Source: Plecoglossus altivelis | Lineage: Eukaryota > Chordata > Actinopteri > Osmeriformes > Plecoglossidae | NCBI GenBank assembly: GCA_036571765.1 | Contig: BROE01000013.1 | Location: 10,877,690-10,941,689 of the forward strand | Direction of reading: 5' to 3' | DNA length: 64,000 nt | In this document: positions 11,568 to 36,300 of the stretch, one piece after another | Numbering within the stretch: position 1 is the first letter of the stretch | Layout of the letters: each line of letters starts with the position of its first letter | The notes under the pieces: model-generated | Told to the model about the DNA's origin: nothing | Databases searched by the model: none | What the model saw: only the letters and a program-made list of their open reading frames with translations | Program-made: the position numbers and the translations under genes

Positions 11568-12226
11568 ATGGAAAGTGTGCAAAGAAAACATGATTTGGAG
11601 AGCTCGGTGGTGTACGGGGATATTTCAGTCCATCGATCTGGCGTTTGTCGGAATTTATTTGGACCAATTGATAACGACAAGTTGAGCCGCGATTTGAAGT
11701 CAAAATTGAAAGAAATGTACGACCAGGACAAATGTCGGTGGAATTTCAACTTCGAGACTAATAAGCCACTGGTAGGAAGATATCAATGGGAAGAATTGAA
11801 CTCATCCCCTGAACTTTATCAAGAGTTGACACACGTCGAAGAAAAGTATGTTGGGGGGAACACCGGTTATATGGATACTTGTGAAGTTGAAGAAACTGTA
11901 GTAATACCCCTTTCAAATGAGTTAAACCAGGAGAATTGCTTCAACACATCTAATACAGTGAAATGTAGCCCTGTCATCCGACAGATGAAGAAACCGCACC
12001 CCAACATCGATACACAAATAACAGGTAGGCCTATGTGTATTTTACTTACTTTTCCACATTTTCTTACTATAATTGTTGTCGAAACGGTCACATAAGAACC
12101 TTAAATTATATTTCTCTTTCAGATTTTTTTGTGAAGAGGAAAAGAACTTTGGAGTCTAAGGGCACCAGTTTAAATTCTTCTCTCGCATTTGCCAATGAGG
12201 AAACTCCACGTAAAAGAATACGATAG
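11568..12226 (+). CDS. cdkn1c: p57/Kip2-type CDK inhibitor, two coding exons
   Basis: Family role: nuclear inhibitor of cyclin-CDK complexes that drives cell-cycle exit. Exons 11568-12024 and 12123-12226, split by a 98-bp intron (donor GTAGGC, acceptor after TTTCTCTTTC), give 186 aa. The CDI domain lies near residues 22-90: cyclin-docking CRNLFGPI (27-34), CDK-binding WNFNFETNKPL (58-68), and Tyr84 in ELYQE, the 3-10 helix position that enters the CDK ATP site in p27. The C-terminus reads DFFVKRKR (153-160) then EETPRKRIR at the end, closely matching human p57 (DFFAKRKR ... EQTPRKRLR). Thr180 is the conserved CDK/SCF-phosphodegron position. The long PAPA-type middle of mammalian p57 is absent (human 316 aa). 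The start has G at -3 and +4. Position beside kcnq1 supports cdkn1c over cdkn1b. Confidence 0.92.
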
Positions 12227-12263
12227 AGAAGGAAATACCGTCATCCCATTCAGATAAGCCCAA

Positions 12264-12284
12264 CCATAGACAAAATGTCTATGG
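12264..12284 (+). repeat. Perfect 9-bp hairpin in the cdkn1c 3' UTR
   Basis: CCATAGACA and TGTCTATGG pair perfectly around an AAA loop, 38 nt after the cdkn1c stop. The hairpin is flanked by a direct repeat GCCCAAC. An RNA stem-loop is possible; no function is known to me. Confidence 0.55.
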
Positions 12285-12473
12285 GCCCAACTACATCCAA
12301 AATGATGCAACCCATTGATTTGCGCAATCTCCAATTAAGGTTGGGCTACGGTATGGATAACCCATGGAAGTCTGCAGACTGCAGTCAATAGGTCAAAGGA
12401 TAAATGCACTATATTATCGTAACTGGAGTCAAAATGTTTGTGTACACTTTTTCTATCAACCAATGTTCATCAG

Positions 12474-12634
12474 GTATTTATAATTTATTTCGTGGTATGG
12501 TTTTTATTTATTGGTTATATTTAATTTCTTTTTATATTTACGTAGCTGTCACATACCTGCAAGTTTTGTTTCTGTGTGTCGGAGACGTTAATATATTTTT
12601 GTCGAATTGTATTAAGTGAAAAAACGTATTAAAA
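12474..12634 (+). promoter_or_regulatory. AU-rich 3' UTR segment and ATTAAA signal
   Basis: Several ATTTA cores, including TTTTATTTATTGG, lie in a T-rich stretch 250-330 nt after the cdkn1c stop, followed by ATTAAA at 12628-12633. This resembles an AU-rich instability element and a poly(A) signal. A canonical AATAAA occurs later at 13060-13065. Which signal is used cannot be told from sequence. Confidence 0.4.
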
Positions 12635-12837
12635 ACTTTTTCATACTATTATTCCTATTATTTAGATTTAAGGTCAGATAAAGGCCAAGAAAGGCTGAAT
12701 CGTTGAAAATGGGTGGTGCTATGCGTGCGCCATTGCGGTTGTTACGTCAAACCACTGCAAAGTTGGGGTTTAGTTGAACAATTTCATGAATTACAACAGA
12801 CAAAACTTCGTATGACAGTAGAACTTATTAATGCTTA

Positions 12838-12985
12838 AAGGGTGTTTTCACATCTGACATGTTGGATCCGTTTCAATCGGATCCAGATCATGCTCCCACT
12901 TCAAAGACGGAACTGTCCGGTTCCAAATGAGGCATGGTTCGAGATGTGAACGTAACTGGACTAGACACCTATTCCAGGACGCATA
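12838..12985. mobile_element. Decayed DNA-transposon-like fragment
   Basis: It begins AGGGTGTTTTCACATCTGAC and contains TTCACATCT (12846) mirrored by AGATGTGAA (12942), plus GGATCCGTTTCAATCGGATCC. This layout resembles degenerate fish MITEs that open with GTGTTTTCACA. The far end is not defined. Confidence 0.3.
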
Positions 12986-15003
12986 CCTATATGTAGTGCA
13001 CTGTGGGTTGAAAAGGGATGTTGACACTTGGCAGACAGCCGTGCCACTCATCAGCAGAAAATAAATGAGGGAAAACGTCGGGGAACTAAGTGAAGGGTCT
13101 TCGACAAATATGGGCTGATGATCATTTTGCAGAGATATTTAGAGAAACAAGAATAGAGAGGTAGGCTATTTCAATTATTTAATGATATACTGAAATAAAC
13201 AAGGATCACAACAACACAGTACACAAATGTCGGTAGAAAGTTATTTTAAAACGTAGGCAGCAATAGGCCCACAGAAAAGTGGGTTATGTTCCATGGAACA
13301 AATGAATTCCCATGGTTTGATGACCTGGATACAATGGTGAGTAAAAGACCAACGAGCAACCCAAAATTATAACAATTAAAGATATAAGGCGATTTAAATC
13401 AGAATATGCTGCTGTTGCTTCATTGTTGTTTGGGAGAAGAAACGTATTTCCCTCTCACATTGTCTGTCCAATAGATAAACAATATGTACGACCGCCTGTC
13501 ATTGGTGGGGGGGTTTTCACAAACATAATTGTTGGGGTTTATTTATTTATTACAAACGTTGATTCGCTTGAAACAGGACAATGTGAACAATAATATGACT
13601 TGGGTAGAAACTCATCCACTAACACAGACAAAGCCAACGGACTAATAGGTGTAAAAGCACCCTTCGTGGTCCAGTTGTTGTGCGTGATGGCATAAGTATT
13701 CTACACGCATTAATATAATTAAGATTCGCGTGCTCCTGAAATGCGTTTACGGATAAAGACAATGGGTCACCATAGCTGTTGGTTTGCTTCAGATAAACAT
13801 GCAACTAAACATTAATACATGGTCTTTACACCAATTCACCAGGTGACAAACATAAAAAATCACCCTTGGTTTTATTTTACATATTGAACTAGATGCATGA
13901 GGTAAAGCAAATCACACGTGGTAAAATGTTTATAAATACCTTAGACAATGCTGTCAGTTAGCTTACTGAGACAAATATTTGTAAAAACATGGGCATATTT
14001 TATGAATGAAATAAGTACTGTTTTCTTCAACAGGGTGGGTGTTTACCATACTTTAACATATGTATTTCCATGATTTTTGAAAGTAAAGCAACACACATGA
14101 TCCAAACAACAAAAGGGGCCATCTGGCATCAGCCATGCGACAGGCAACAATGGTTAAAAGGGAAGTGTGCCATCTATTTCACCTGTAAATTAGGCTTTGT
14201 GGCTAATTTAAGTCTCTTTCCCCTCCCCCACTTCCAACCCATTCTTATTTATTCCTTGCATTAGCAACATGGTCCTGAGACAACAGCTTTTTCATATATA
14301 GATTTTATTGTCTGAATTCCTCACACTGGGTTATTTCACCAACATTTTAGGAAAAGTAATGTTAGTATTTATTCTTCCAATTATTTGACCCAGTCCATTT
14401 TACCTAGGTAATTCACAATACCAGATGGTATTGCGGACCTGGATGGGGGTATCTAGTTTACATGAATTAATCTGTTCTGAAACTGTCCCAAGGGTCCACC
14501 ATACCACCCATCACTGCTGTTCCAGGTCCCTTGATGAAATTAATGAGTGGGAAATTGATATAAAGACAGCTGTTCAGTATATCATGAAGTGGATTTAATT
14601 GAATGGGGTGTTCCTTTGGTTTAGTCAATCTGTTGCCTCACCAATTTAGGCATCATCATGACAAACACTTAAGCAAGGTTAAAAAATAAGGTTGGGGTGT
14701 TTATGATCAGTGTTAGGTGTAGGCAACATGTTATGTTAAGAGGGTAACATGACTAAAGAATGGACAGTCTGAAACTGTATTTTCGCTCAGCTAAGTGAAC
14801 CTCAAAAAGAGCTAGTTTTCAACTCTGTTCAATAATAGTCCATTTCTCCACAAGGTCACTTTTATAGCCTAGAAAAGTCATCCGAAATCTTTTTAAAGGG
14901 GATAATCTAAGCCTCAGGCCTCAGCTGCATCTCCATAGCAACACTTTCTCCCCTCACCCACCTCCAAATATCAACAAAGGGGCCACCACACTTACACACT
15001 TTT

Positions 15004-15044
15004 GGGGGGTGGGGGTGTATTGTTGATGGGGGGAGGGAGGGGGG
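15004..15044 (+). repeat. G-run cluster, G-quadruplex candidate
   Basis: Five runs of three to six G occur within about 40 bases (GGGGGG, GGGGG, GGGGGG, GGG, GGGGGG). The last three are separated by single bases and the middle gap is longer. The cluster lies about 1.4 kb downstream of the kcnq1 stop and has C-runs on the kcnq1 sense strand. Confidence 0.5.
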
Positions 15045-15964
15045 TATTGTTGTCAACACAGAGGCAGGAGGCAAGGTCCAGATGGTCATTTGGTCTTTTA
15101 TATGTGTGGCAACTACAACTAAAGGAATGTTAGGACCCCCCTCCCCATCTGGCTAGCCAAGGATGAGGTCACCATCTGCTACAGAGGTCACCTGTCCGGA
15201 GTCCAGCAACACCACCAACACAACTACCATCCCCTGAAACCAATTCAGTTCAACTAAGTCCAATGAACTATCTCAACACCATGATTATAATGAAAGTTTC
15301 TCTTAGGGCAGAGGGGGTGATGGTCCAGAACACTGTTGGTTTGTTCTTTGATAGTTTCAGAGATGAGACATTGTGACTTAAAAAAATGTAGATACTCTTG
15401 TGTGCATTCAAAGTTTTTCTTAAAAGTAAGGGAGCTGTGAACTCTGTAAGCTTGCCGCAATAATTTATTGAAAGTGTTTAGCATATTCATAGCATTCATT
15501 AAACCTAATATCTATTCTGTCTGAACATAAACATAAACACTATATTTCTCATTGGTTTTGATTCCAGTGAAAACATTTCATACAATTGATATATAATTCC
15601 TCTTAAATTATATACAATACCTTTTACTCGTGGAATCACTATAACAAGATAATTAGTTAATATAAATAGATGATAAAATTGTCTGATTGCATAGTCAAAT
15701 GCAGCTAGAGTACATGGCTGGTAGATTCACATTGTACATTCAATGCTTCAAAATCTTGTAACTAAATGTTGTAACTAAATGTATTTTAAATATAAGTTAG
15801 TGTATTTTTATTGTGATATTACATAAGGATCTGTATTGGATTGGTATATAAGATACATTGCATGCACTTCTAATGATAATATACAATAATAATACAATAA
15901 CTTTTTAATGATGAACTTTTCCTCTTCATTTAACCTTTCACATTCTCAAAAAGGATCAAGGACA

Positions 15965-15970
15965 TTTATT
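15965..15970 (-). terminator. Candidate kcnq1 poly(A) signal
   Basis: AATAAA on the minus strand, the first canonical signal downstream of the kcnq1 stop codon (about 440 nt). No transcript evidence is available. Confidence 0.4.
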
Positions 15971-16407
15971 TTCATTGTGTTGTGATCATTTCCCCCCCTC
16001 TAATAGTTGTGATGGTGAAGCAACATTATACATTAAGATTACATCGTGTATCATGTAACTACATATACACGCCTGTAGTAGAAACCTTGAAGGTACATAG
16101 GAAATTGTATTAATGTTTAGTGGTATAGGTTACTACATAGTCGAAAAAAGCACTTTATGGGGAGGGGTTTTGAAGAGGAAGTGGATGCTGAAACATGGGC
16201 GGTTCTAAATGGAGAGTGAATAATTACAAACATGGACTTTTGCTTGTTAATACCTGCAATACAGTGAATAAAACTATATGGCTACTAAAATGCTTCATGT
16301 AACTGGCCCCTTTAACATCACACATATTGCATTACAATCAGCAAGCTTCATAAAAGCCATGTTAAGCACTTAGATAGGGTAATAGAGGTTTTTGGTATGA
16401 ATACAGT

Positions 16408-29919
<13,512 letters not shown>

Positions 29920-30256
29920 TTCGTGGTCTTATCACTGTTGTCACTGTTTCCAATCAATGTAGGTGGCACGCAAGCGTATTCCAAAATGATGCAGACGTGA
30001 AGAATTGAGCTAAATCCCATTTACATTGTTCCTCTGCTGAATGTCCTTCGTACAGATTCGGAAAGTAGTAGCCTATTGTCGAAAATCAAATATTAAAACG
30101 TATTATAAACTGTGAAAAAGGCCTACAAAGTCTCCACCTGTTGCAGAACCTGTCTATTTGGCTAGAACCTTAGAGGACAGGATAGAAACAGCTTATTAAG
30201 GTAAATATACCAACCCCCTTCTCTCTTTCTCTCCCTCCCCTCCCTCCTACCCACCC

Positions 30257-30299
<43 letters not shown>

Positions 30300-30300
30300 T
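29920..30300 (-). promoter_or_regulatory. kcnq1 5' flank with polypyrimidine/(TC)n tract
   Basis: This is the region directly upstream of the kcnq1 start codon. It contains an almost pure C/T stretch from about 30213 to 30297 on the plus strand, ending in about 19 TC units (30260-30297); on the gene strand it reads (GA)n. Such tracts are common near vertebrate promoters and can bind GA-recognising factors or form triplex DNA. No TATA box is evident. Confidence 0.45.
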
Positions 30301-33300
30301 ATCCACTCACATCACACATGCACCATAGGCAGCAGCACGAACACCAACATTTTGTCCATTAATAAACATAGGCCCAGTCTAAAAACATTTACTTTCGTAA
30401 TCCTTTGAATGTCATATACAATGTGTTATCTGGTGAGCATGGGGGAGGGGGATTACAGCAGGCTAGCAAGAAGGCTGAGCGTCACTGTGAATGTTTCATT
30501 ATGGAGCTCTCTAAAATGACCTTGGCAAAAAAGGTTGTTAACGGGATCCATGACGTGCAGCTTGAAATGGAACAATGCTCAAGTGTTGACAGATTCTGTT
30601 GTCAGATGGCCATTAGCCTACCTGCAGGTCCATGCTCGCTGTTCAGCTATGTCAGTCACTTCACGTGAGTTCCTGTCAGTAGACTCAGAAGGCATAATAT
30701 TGTAGAACGTCTACGATTCCAACACAACTGGTGTCCTGTTGGCTACTTGTGAAAACACAATGTCTCACTTCAATTAGGCTAGCCTAGTTTTAGGCATAGC
30801 TTTCAGTATTTTAGGTCTGCGCAAGACGAACAATATTTAGTGTATTTTCTTCGCAGTTGGTTTTAGGATAGGCTAAATATTTCTGGAAAATCACTGTTGG
30901 TTACCTCTGGTTTTCTCTTAGTCTACTGATAAGGGTGTGGAGGACCAACCTGTTGAACAAAAAATTTAAATGGGTGGATCACCACCCAAATAAGTAGTCT
31001 AGCCTAGTGTTTGTAATTGTATGACACCACGGAGCATGTTGTGGCTTGACCAAATGACTTGATGTTTTGGTCTCTGTAACTGGGAGACCAAAACTGGGAG
31101 TGGCTATTTCTGCTTGGAATGATAGATGACAGCTATCCAGGATCAGTTAATGAAAAGGTCCACAAGAATCAGAGTCTATCAGCATGACAGCAGATGGAGC
31201 AGGCTGTGGAAGCCCACAGGAGATATCAAGGCTGCGGCTAGTTAGCGTATTTTGGAGGCTGGCCAGTTGGTATGTGGAAATATTTAATATATAATTCAGG
31301 ATACCAATGTCATCCAGATTTGAGTGAGCCAGTATATTTAGTAGAAGTAATGTCAGGGTCCAGAAAAGAGGCAATACAGTTGAACAGTTAGATCGACTTC
31401 CTGGGGAACTGAGCAGTAGAAGATCAGTCGCGTCTGTCCCAACAGCAGTAGTGTGGGGTTTCAAGGAAGCATGTGATTAGGCAGACAAATCCTTTCGATC
31501 CTCCAAGGTCTGCTGTACACAGACCGGAAGCTGAAAATGAGGTGTTTTTTAAATGACTATATAGTATCTTTGCTTTTATAAAACCTCATAAAAACTTATA
31601 TAGCAACATTGTTGTACCCAAGTGGGAAGTAGCTGCTATATCCTTAATGCACATGTTAAACTCTTAGAAAACCCTTTTTGTAGTTAGAGATAGGCTCTCA
31701 CACTTAAAGGCTAATTCAGTAAAATTCCCTTTACTGATCATGAAGGAAGTTCAAGTCAAAATCAAGTCGAATCAGTTTAATTAAGTCTAAATTGGGGGGG
31801 AGGTGCAGTAAATGTTATATCAACACCTGCTTATACACTCATTTAAGAAATGAATATCCAAAATGAGATTGTAAATTGTTTCTGTTTTTGTAATAAGCAG
31901 AATACTTGTGAAATGAAAGTATCCTTTTTACACCATTTTAACCAACTAGATTTCAGTTTTTTTAAACATAATTTTTTACTGTATCTGGCTGCCATGCTTG
32001 ACTATTGAATATTGTTGGTAATGAGAACTTGTGTATTTTCTGAAACTCAGCCAGTGTACACATCTAAAAAAGACACCAGATGGCAGACTTTCATTTGTTC
32101 AGACTTCTATTTTTGAAACCGTTCAGTAAATATTGACAATAAATTAAAATTTGGCATAGCTTCTGTAAAGGAGGTTTGCGCATAATCTCTTTTAATGATT
32201 TGAATCATATACATTCTGGACATCTTTAGGAATTACAAGGTTCCTAGGTTGAGTAATTTAAATCCAATAGCTTTTGTTTGATGCGAGTCCCCTTCACCCT
32301 TCAGGCTTGGTATTTAGTTTGAGTAATTATAAATTATGAAGCATAGAAATAAACCAACAAGGTAAGAAACACAACTGTAATCAATATACACATGTTTACT
32401 GCTTTCTATTTATTGCTTTCTATTAGATTTAGTGGTTTTCTTTTCGATTATAGCATAAGTAATGTTGTTGAGAAGCACTTTTTGACACACTTGCTGAAAC
32501 AAACTCAACATCTTGATAACAGCCAATAAATCAAATTTTTTGATAGTAAAATAAGAAACAATTCAACATCTGTTGGGGTCACAAGGCCATAATAAACACA
32601 ACTATTTATTAAGGTGGGACTGACACTAATGATTGGACAGCATTCAGACTGAATTCAGTGATTAGTCAGGGAGTACATTCATGTGTTTGAAGGAGTGACT
32701 TCTGGATATTTTGGTTTAGGTCCCTTCAAACTCTAGTAAAAATGGCTAGATAAGTAAAACCTACCTACCTTGCCTTCAAAACTTTGTCCAGGGTTATAAA
32801 AAGGTTTAGACAAGCTTTCCATTTAACCACCTGGTGTTACCATATTAGCTGTATCGAACATGCCACCATGAAGCCTTTTGCAACTTTGCATGCATAAAAG
32901 CTACACAAATACATTTGTATTTGATCAATTAATCTGTAGAAACCATAGACTATTGCCAAAACCATAAGAGAAATTCAATCTCTTGTGAAAATGCAAACTC
33001 TTACTGTATTACCTTTTAGTAGGCATAGACTGGTGAACCCTGAGGATATATTGTAGCAACAGCTGCAAAGATCTGACTGCTCTTATCGTCATAAGGAAAT
33101 CAGAACAGCAAATGCTCTGACAGAACTACCAATAAGCTCCTAGGGAGATAAAAGAGGTTTTCTTCCATCTGATAGATATTCAGGTGTGTCTTTGATCTAC
33201 CAGGTGGATGACTGACCTATTTTAGGGTTCTTTGGGGGCAAAGTGACATTTCATGCCCGCCTTGCACAAGAAAAAAGCTATTGAAGTTTCTCATACATGG

Positions 33301-36300
33301 TGTTACAAAGGTATGTCTGCACACTACAAGATAGATACAGAGGAGGACAAGAGAGATGCTTTTAAGATAGACATTTCAAAGTACGTACCTGAGTACATTG
33401 TGTATCAGGAAATATTAGTCTATGTATTGAGTGTGTCAGGTCATATTCAATAGAGTGATTTGCCTTTCAGCCCCATTTGTCATTTCTGTCAAGTAGATAG
33501 CACATGTAAGGTTACACTTATGGCGCTCACACATTATATTAGATGTTGTAGTACAGAGCTGCTTTTCATGTTATTGTCACAGTTACATTGACTATAAGAT
33601 CATAGCCTCCAGGGCCAGTCATACCTGAATATGTCATTGTTACAGGTTGTCTATGGTCACTATTACTGGTGTATGGTTAATAGACGAGTAAATACTTGGA
33701 CTCCTTTTCATAGCTGTTGCCAAAACGGATTTATATAATTGTATTAATTTCACAAACATAAAAGATCTTTACATAGAAAATCACAAATGTGAGATTCCCT
33801 TACCACACAGGACATAACCTGTGCTACACAAACACTACTTACATTCATATATAATTGAACATTTGACCCCAGTTGTCCCAATCTTCATTATAAAAATTAA
33901 AGGTAAAGTTCTTAATGACCCTAATGTTGTCTTTGTGCATAGCAGTGAAACGTGGTCTTATGTGAGTATCAGACATGTCCTGCACGGATGTGCTTTGCGT
34001 GGGTTTGTGTCATGTGCTGTGGAGCAGAAGAGGACTCACAGCCATGGCATCTCGCATCGTTGTTCCGTCTAGGGGAGTAGATGAGTAAGACCGGGAGAGA
34101 GATACAGCGTGATGGAAAAAACATGTGACAGTGCAAGAAAGAAAGGGGGTGGGGGGTGAATGGCAGACCAAGAAGGAGGAAGGGAAAGCGAGTCATGTTG
34201 GCGAGAAGGGGATCCAGCGCGACAGGAAAGCACAAGATGAAAAGAGGCTGCTACCGGATATTCAGGAAATGAAGATAGAGATGGAGCAAGAGGGAGGGGG
34301 TGAGTGAAGAAGAGAGAAGGGTGACTCACTATTTTACCTTCAAGATGCTTTTATTCCACACTGCTTCACTAATGGGATCAGTCCCATGAACTACAGTGAC
34401 TTGGCAGTTTAGCCCAACCTCTGACAAATCTCAGGGCCATTGCGCCCCCTCGTAAACTCACAGATGCTCTCCCAGGTTGCTGGAGCGCAACATTAAATGG
34501 TGAAACTTTGCCCCATGCACACCAGGTCAATATGTAGGTCAATAGAGGCGGTTGTTGCTAATACAGTTCAATCATTATAGTGACACACTACTGCTGTTTT
34601 GATATAAAACGCTATGTTTGCTGTTTGCCCTTGAGGACATTTTTAACAAATGCATAGAACGTGAAGGATCTTGAATGTACCTATGGCCATGGATGGCTTG
34701 CTGATGCCAAGGGCCGGGAAATATGCTATTGGAACCAAATGTGTCTGTGGTTGAAGTTCATTGTATTTTCGATTTGAGGGCTTCATATAGAAGACATGAA
34801 GATTAGTAATAAGATGCTCATAATTTGCGTGTTACATTAAGTATTTTCACATGCAGGTAATAAGGGCTCATGAGACAGAACTCAGCATTTACACAAGACT
34901 TTATTGGGCATTATAATGGTAATAAGCCTCTTCCCATGTTCTTTTTTCCACAAACCGGCTCAGAATTAACAGGTCAGGGAGGTCATCTGCAATACAGGAC
35001 AGTTGGCATTCAAATTGGATCTGCCTTTGTGGAATTCATTCCTTCTACAGGCCTTCACAGAAGTCTTTTTACGAGCCACTCTGAAGAGCAAGATATTCTT
35101 GAGGGAACCAGTTTATTCCTCTGTGGGGTAAAATTCTGTAATATTTTTTTTATAAAGTTGCTTTTTAACAGCACAAAGCACATGCGGCTCATGTACTGAT
35201 TATAATCTATAATGTAATCCATTGAATGTGACCTTTAAGGAATGCAACAAGGGACTTATTTCAAGGAATAGCACATCAACATGTCTTACATGATCGAATG
35301 TTTTTGTTTGGCTGAAGTTTTCCAGAAATGAAGTACTGCTGGTATTTCTCTTGAATGTAAAAAGGTGTCTAACGTTTGCTGTCATGTCCTATGCCATTCC
35401 TGCAATATGTGCACTGAAGCTGCTATACATACTATGAAGAACACAACTGCTCCCCTCTCATTATGAGGAAAAAGACCCAGGGGTGGGTCAAAGTAACATG
35501 CAACATGGACTATGGGATCAGCTGTAGCTATTACACACAAATGCATAATTGGGTTTGACACCTTTCAACACGTAAACAACTGAAGTCTACATCTGCAACA
35601 GAAGTATAGCTACTGTGTTTCGACAAAGCTTCCCTATGTATTTAAGTTCAACAATGTGTGTCTTTTTAACCCTCAGTAAATGCTTTGTATGCTGGCGTAC
35701 ATGTATATTATTGTAAAAAATTTTTAGAACTTATATTACTCCTAACTGATAACAGATGATGATCAATTTTTTTCGTGACTTTTCTTACATATCTGCGTGA
35801 TAAATGTGGAGAGATCCAGGTCTGAATGTAGTGCTTTGTTTATGATTGTGAATGAGACAACACAGCAAAACATCAGCTCAGTTCAATCAGCAAGAAAGAC
35901 TCAAGTATTGATTCCCACAGCTAGACTTGCAGGGACATAATATCAATGTGTGCCTAGTATGGACATTTATCGCACATTCTCAGGGACTGCACTCTCTCTT
36001 TTGAGTTGGTTGAACTTTTTTGAGTGGCAAGAGATTATATTGTTTTTGTAAGTCGGAGGACTGACTTTCTGGTAATGAAAGGGGCTAAGCGAAAACAATT
36101 CCCTCTGCCTGTGTCTGACAGTTGTGCATTGTCTTAATGCGGCTTGAAATTTGAATTGTATTTCTAGGAGTTGACAATTTTCACTATGTATTCTAACCAT
36201 GTGTATTCTAACCATGAAATCAAACCAAAATTGAGTGCAGTGAGACTGCAAGGTAAATGCAAAGGTTTAGAATTTAGACTCCTATTATTCTATTTTATTG

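Larger units (their letters stand above)
12986..16407. other. Interval between convergent cdkn1c and kcnq1
   Basis: I see no gene here. The right part is the kcnq1 3' UTR: the first AATAAA on the minus strand is at 15970-15965, about 440 nt after the kcnq1 stop, with another at 15469-15464. The left part may include the distal cdkn1c 3' UTR. The only striking structure is the G-run cluster near 15004-15044. Confidence 0.6.

Noticed and set aside
11568..12226. cdkn1b (p27) instead of cdkn1c
   Set aside because: The C-terminus DFFVKRKR...ETPRKRIR matches p57 rather than the p27 ending, and kcnq1 linkage is that of CDKN1C.
12404..12619. 71-codon hydrophobic frame after cdkn1c
   Set aside because: It is translation of the AU-rich 3' UTR; the hydrophobic bias follows from T-rich codons.
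31147..31464. 105-codon minus-strand open frame upstream of kcnq1
   Set aside because: No recognisable domain, no supporting splice sites and ordinary composition; treated as chance.
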